Positions 7,804 to 11,271 of a stretch of 11,271 nucleotides of DNA are shown here, one piece after another. This DNA is from Actinomycetota bacterium (GTDB lineage Bacteria > Actinomycetota > Actinomycetes > S36-B12 > UBA5976), in the NCBI GenBank assembly GCA_016870945.1, contig VGAH01000028.1:1-11271 (forward strand), written 5' to 3'. How positions within the stretch are numbered: position 1 is the first letter of the stretch; every line of letters begins with the position of its first letter. The notes beneath the pieces were generated by a model. The model was given only the letters and a program-made list of their open reading frames with translations. It was not told the DNA's origin and did not search any database. Made by a program: the position numbers and the translations under genes.

Positions 7804-9441
7804 TTAGCCGCGCTTTTGCACGGTAATCGTGCTCTGTTCGATGTCTTCTTCTTCAAGCGGCACCACTACCGCGTCTTCACTAATTAGGGGGTTTCCGTCA
7901 CCCTTGACGAAGGTGCGCTTGAACTCTTTTATCGCTGCCTTAAGCCCAGTGACTGAGTCTTCTGACAAGTCTCGAGTCTCTTTGATGGCTGCCGGTATCG
8001 CGGGGTGAGATCTCTCGAGAAACGAGAAGAACTCGGTCTCAAACCGGGGGACGTCGTCTACCGGCACATCATCTAGCTCACCTGTGGTGCCAGCCCAAAG
8101 GCTGATTACTTCTCTTTCCATCGGGAACAACTGGTACTGAGGCTGAATCAAAAGCCTGACCAGTCGAGCACCGCGATCAAGCTGCGCACGGCTGGCTGAG
8201 TCCAAGTCCGAGCCGAACGCAGAAAACGCCTCAAGCTCTCGGTACTGGGCAAGATTTAGACGCAAGCTGCCTGCGACCTTTTTCATGGCCTTTGGTTGTG
8301 CCGCACCACCAACGCGTGACACCGAGATACCGACGTTAATTGCTGGACGAATGCCAGCGTTGAACAAATCGGTCTCGAGGAAGATCTGGCCGTCGGTAAT
8401 CGAAATGACGTTTGTTGGAATGTAAGCCGACACGTCGTTTGCCTTGGTTTCGATGATTGGCAACCCAGTTAGTGAACCGCCCCCAAGTTCGGCAGAGAGT
8501 TTCGCGCAGCGCTCAAGTAGGCGACTGTGCAAATAGAAGACGTCACCTGGGTATGCCTCACGACCCGGCGGGCGACGAAGTAGCAGCGAGACCGCTCGAT
8601 AAGCCTCAGCTTGTTTGGTTAAGTCGTCGAAAACAATGAGTGCAGCCTTACCTTGGTACATCCAGTGCTGCCCGATGGCCGAGCCCGTATAGGGCGCGAT
8701 GAACTTAAAGCCAGCAGGGTCAGAAGAGGTAGCGGCCACGATGGTCGTGTAAGGCAGCGCACCCTTTTCTTCAAGGATCGCCCTAACGCTCGCGATCGTC
8801 GAACCTTTCTGCCCGATGGCGACGTAAATGCAACGAACCTGACGCTTTGGGTCACCTGATTCCCAATTCGCCTTCTGGTTGATGATCGCGTCAATCGCCA
8901 ACGCGGTCTTGCCAGTACCTCGATCACCAATAATCAGCTGGCGCTGCCCCCGTCCCACAGCTGTCATGGCATCGACTGCCTTGACACCGAATTCGAGTGG
9001 CTCATGGACGGGTTGGCGCTGCACGACTGTCGGGGCCTGCAGCTCGAGCGCACGCAATGTCTCAGCTTGTATGGGCCCGAGGCCGTCAATTGGGTTGCCA
9101 ACAGGGTCAACCGTTCTGCCCAAAAATGCATCACCTACCGGCACGCTTAAAACGCGACCAGTTCGTCGAACAGTTTGCCCCTCAGCGATATGGGTTCCAT
9201 CACCAAGCAAAACGACACCGATCTCGCGTGCGTCAAGGTTCAACGCCACACCTAACAAACCACCCTCAAACTCGAGCAACTCGCTCGTCATGGCAGAAGG
9301 CAAACCCTCAACACGCGCGATTCCGTCACCTGTCTCGATGACTCGTCCGACTTCTTCACGGGTCGAAGTCGGTGAAAAGCGAGCAAGGTTCTGACTAATT
9401 GCCTCGCGAATTTCTTCTGGGCGTATTTGCATCTCAGTCAT
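7804..9441 (-). CDS. atpA: ATP synthase F1 alpha subunit with actinobacterial C-terminal extension
   Basis: Alpha forms the non-catalytic nucleotide sites of the F1 hexamer and supplies the arginine finger to the catalytic sites. The 545-residue protein has the P-loop GDRGTGKT (172-179), [13 protein letters not shown] (207-219) and [10 protein letters not shown] with the arginine finger Arg376 (373-382). E. coli alpha ends at 513; here about 35 further residues follow, with an acidic PLEEEDIEQ stretch and a basic QKRG end. M. tuberculosis alpha (549 aa) has a similar extension that is known to suppress ATP hydrolysis, so a comparable role is plausible but not shown. The ATG at 9439-9441 has AAGGAG 10 nt upstream and lies 5 nt after the atpH stop. 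Confidence 0.99.
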   Translation of the reverse strand: MTEMQIRPEEIREAISQNLARFSPTSTREEVGRVIETGDGIARVEGLPSAMTSELLEFEGGLLGVALNLDAREIGVVLLGDGTHIAEGQTVRRTGRVLSVPVGDAFLGRTVDPVGNPIDGLGPIQAETLRALELQAPTVVQRQPVHEPLEFGVKAVDAMTAVGRGQRQLIIGDRGTGKTALAIDAIINQKANWESGDPKRQVRCIYVAIGQKGSTIASVRAILEEKGALPYTTIVAATSSDPAGFKFIAPYTGSAIGQHWMYQGKAALIVFDDLTKQAEAYRAVSLLLRRPPGREAYPGDVFYLHSRLLERCAKLSAELGGGSLTGLPIIETKANDVSAYIPTNVISITDGQIFLETDLFNAGIRPAINVGISVSRVGGAAQPKAMKKVAGSLRLNLAQYRELEAFSAFGSDLDSASRAQLDRGARLVRLLIQPQYQLFPMEREVISLWAGTTGELDDVPVDDVPRFETEFFSFLERSHPAIPAAIKETRDLSEDSVTGLKAAIKEFKRTFVKGDGNPLISEDAVVVPLEEEDIEQSTITVQKRG

Positions 9442-9446
9442 CTGAT

Positions 9447-10252
9447 TCAGACTCCTTGGGTCAGACTGCGTCGTGCTTGTTCCAAACTCTCTGAAATGGT
9501 GCCGTCAATCAAGTCATCGCCTACTCGCACGGCGATACCACCAATGACGGACGGGTCAATCTCGTTTTGCAAGGTGATGGCTCTGCCATAAATTTGTTCG
9601 AGCACTGCGGTCAATCGCGATTTCTGCGCATCACTCAAAGAAATGGCGCTAGTCACCTCGGCCAAGAGTCGCCCACGTCGGCTTGCTGCCATCTTCACCA
9701 ATTCGTGCAGAGCGTCATTGACCGAACGTGAGCCCCGGTTATCAATCGCATATTTGATGACCTGCAAAGCGGTGGGGTCTACTCGCCCCTGCAATAGCAA
9801 ATCGAGCAGCTCACCACGGCTGGCAGCACTTCCCGCCGGGTTGCTCAGTGCCAACTCAAGATCGCCGTTTGCCGCAACTATTCGCGAAAAACGAAAAATT
9901 TGGTCTTCAACTTGATCTAACTGCCCTGCTTCTTCTGCGCCCGCTAGAGCCGCGCGAATTGCGGAATTAGCCAACGCTGCCACAAACTCAGAAGTATTTG
10001 CCCAACGAAGCGACGTAGCGTGGGTCAAAACCGCTAAAGCCCCTGCGCCGATTTTCGAACCGAACAGGTCTTTAGCTACCCCTTCACGAACCGAAGCCGC
10101 TAGGCCGGTGTCTGTTAGTGCCCGACTGGCAGAGCGGTTCTCTCGCAGGGTCTGCGCAGTGTTCATTAACTCTTCGGCTGACGTGCTACCCCAAGTTTCG
10201 CGATGAGAGTCAACGTAACTCATCAAGTCTTGCCAACTGCGATTTTCGAAGC

Positions 10253-10256
<4 letters not shown>
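9447..10256 (-). CDS. atpH: ATP synthase F1 delta subunit (OSCP homologue), long actinobacterial form
   Basis: Delta sits on top of F1 and tethers the peripheral stalk (subunit b) to alpha. The product is 269 residues, far longer than E. coli delta (177 aa) but normal for Actinobacteria such as Streptomyces. The OSCP-type core is recognisable from about residue 90 on: a helical N-domain, then [19 protein letters not shown] (197-215) and the C-terminal element [20 protein letters not shown] (234-253), which is the family's best-conserved stretch. The extra N-terminal ~85 residues (helical, polar) are weakly conserved. The ATG at 10254-10256 overlaps the atpF stop as ATGA. Confidence 0.96.
9452..9457 (-). 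promoter_or_regulatory. Ribosome binding site for atpA
   Basis: AAGGAG on the minus strand, 10 nt upstream of the atpA ATG and inside the last codons of atpH. It is the best Shine-Dalgarno match in the operon. Confidence 0.6.

Positions 10257-11271
<1,015 letters not shown>

Noticed and set aside
8879..9394. Long plus-strand reading frame (171 codons) antisense to atpA
   Set aside because: It is Ser/Pro/Arg-rich with no recognisable domain or ribosome binding site and lies wholly opposite a highly conserved gene; it is a by-product of atpA codon composition.

Overview
This window looks like chromosomal DNA from an actinobacterium with a compact genome and a roughly balanced base composition. 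The evidence is the standard actinobacterial ATP synthase operon with a long delta subunit (269 aa) and a C-terminally extended alpha subunit, an Asp-type (fosfomycin-insensitive) MurA, and the neighbourhood of ATP synthase, PduO-type cobalamin adenosyltransferase and murA, which is also seen around the atp operon of Mycobacterium tuberculosis. About nine of fifteen assigned starts are GTG or TTG, genes overlap or nearly abut, and two genes appear to be leaderless. A small-genome aquatic lineage is possible, but the genus cannot be settled from this sequence.

Layout. From 11271 down to 5111, on the minus strand, lies the F1Fo-ATP synthase operon in the order atpB (only the C-terminus is inside the window), atpE, atpF, atpH, atpA, atpG, atpD, atpC. 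Every gene is intact apart from the window-edge truncation of atpB. Two junctions (atpE/atpF and atpF/atpH) are 4-nt GTGA/ATGA overlaps. On the plus strand at 4502-5074, convergent to the operon, is a PduO-type ATP:cob(I)alamin adenosyltransferase. It diverges from murA (minus, 3193-4479) across 22 bp that hold two overlapping, mirror-placed -10 elements. murA converges with and overlaps by 64 nt a small plus-strand membrane protein gene (2891-3256), which itself starts only 9 bp from the divergent ABC transporter ATPase gene.

From 2881 down to 1 runs a second minus-strand set of tightly packed genes: ABC-2 ATPase, ABC-2 permease, a small putative zinc-binding protein of unknown function, an alpha/beta hydrolase, and the N-terminus of a short-chain dehydrogenase/reductase. 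These genes overlap or lie within 8 nt of each other, so they are probably co-transcribed, although no shared pathway is evident.

The ATP synthase makes ATP from the proton gradient. The other genes cover the first committed step of peptidoglycan precursor synthesis (MurA), coenzyme B12 formation and a two-gene exporter. I see no phage, plasmid, insertion sequence, CRISPR or tRNA/rRNA content, and no convincing new multi-gene system. The points most worth a second look are the symmetric leaderless bidirectional promoter between murA and the adenosyltransferase, the short epsilon subunit paired with an extended alpha subunit, the in-frame TAG-TTG junction between the permease and the zinc-binding protein, and the Cys-to-Asp MurA active site.
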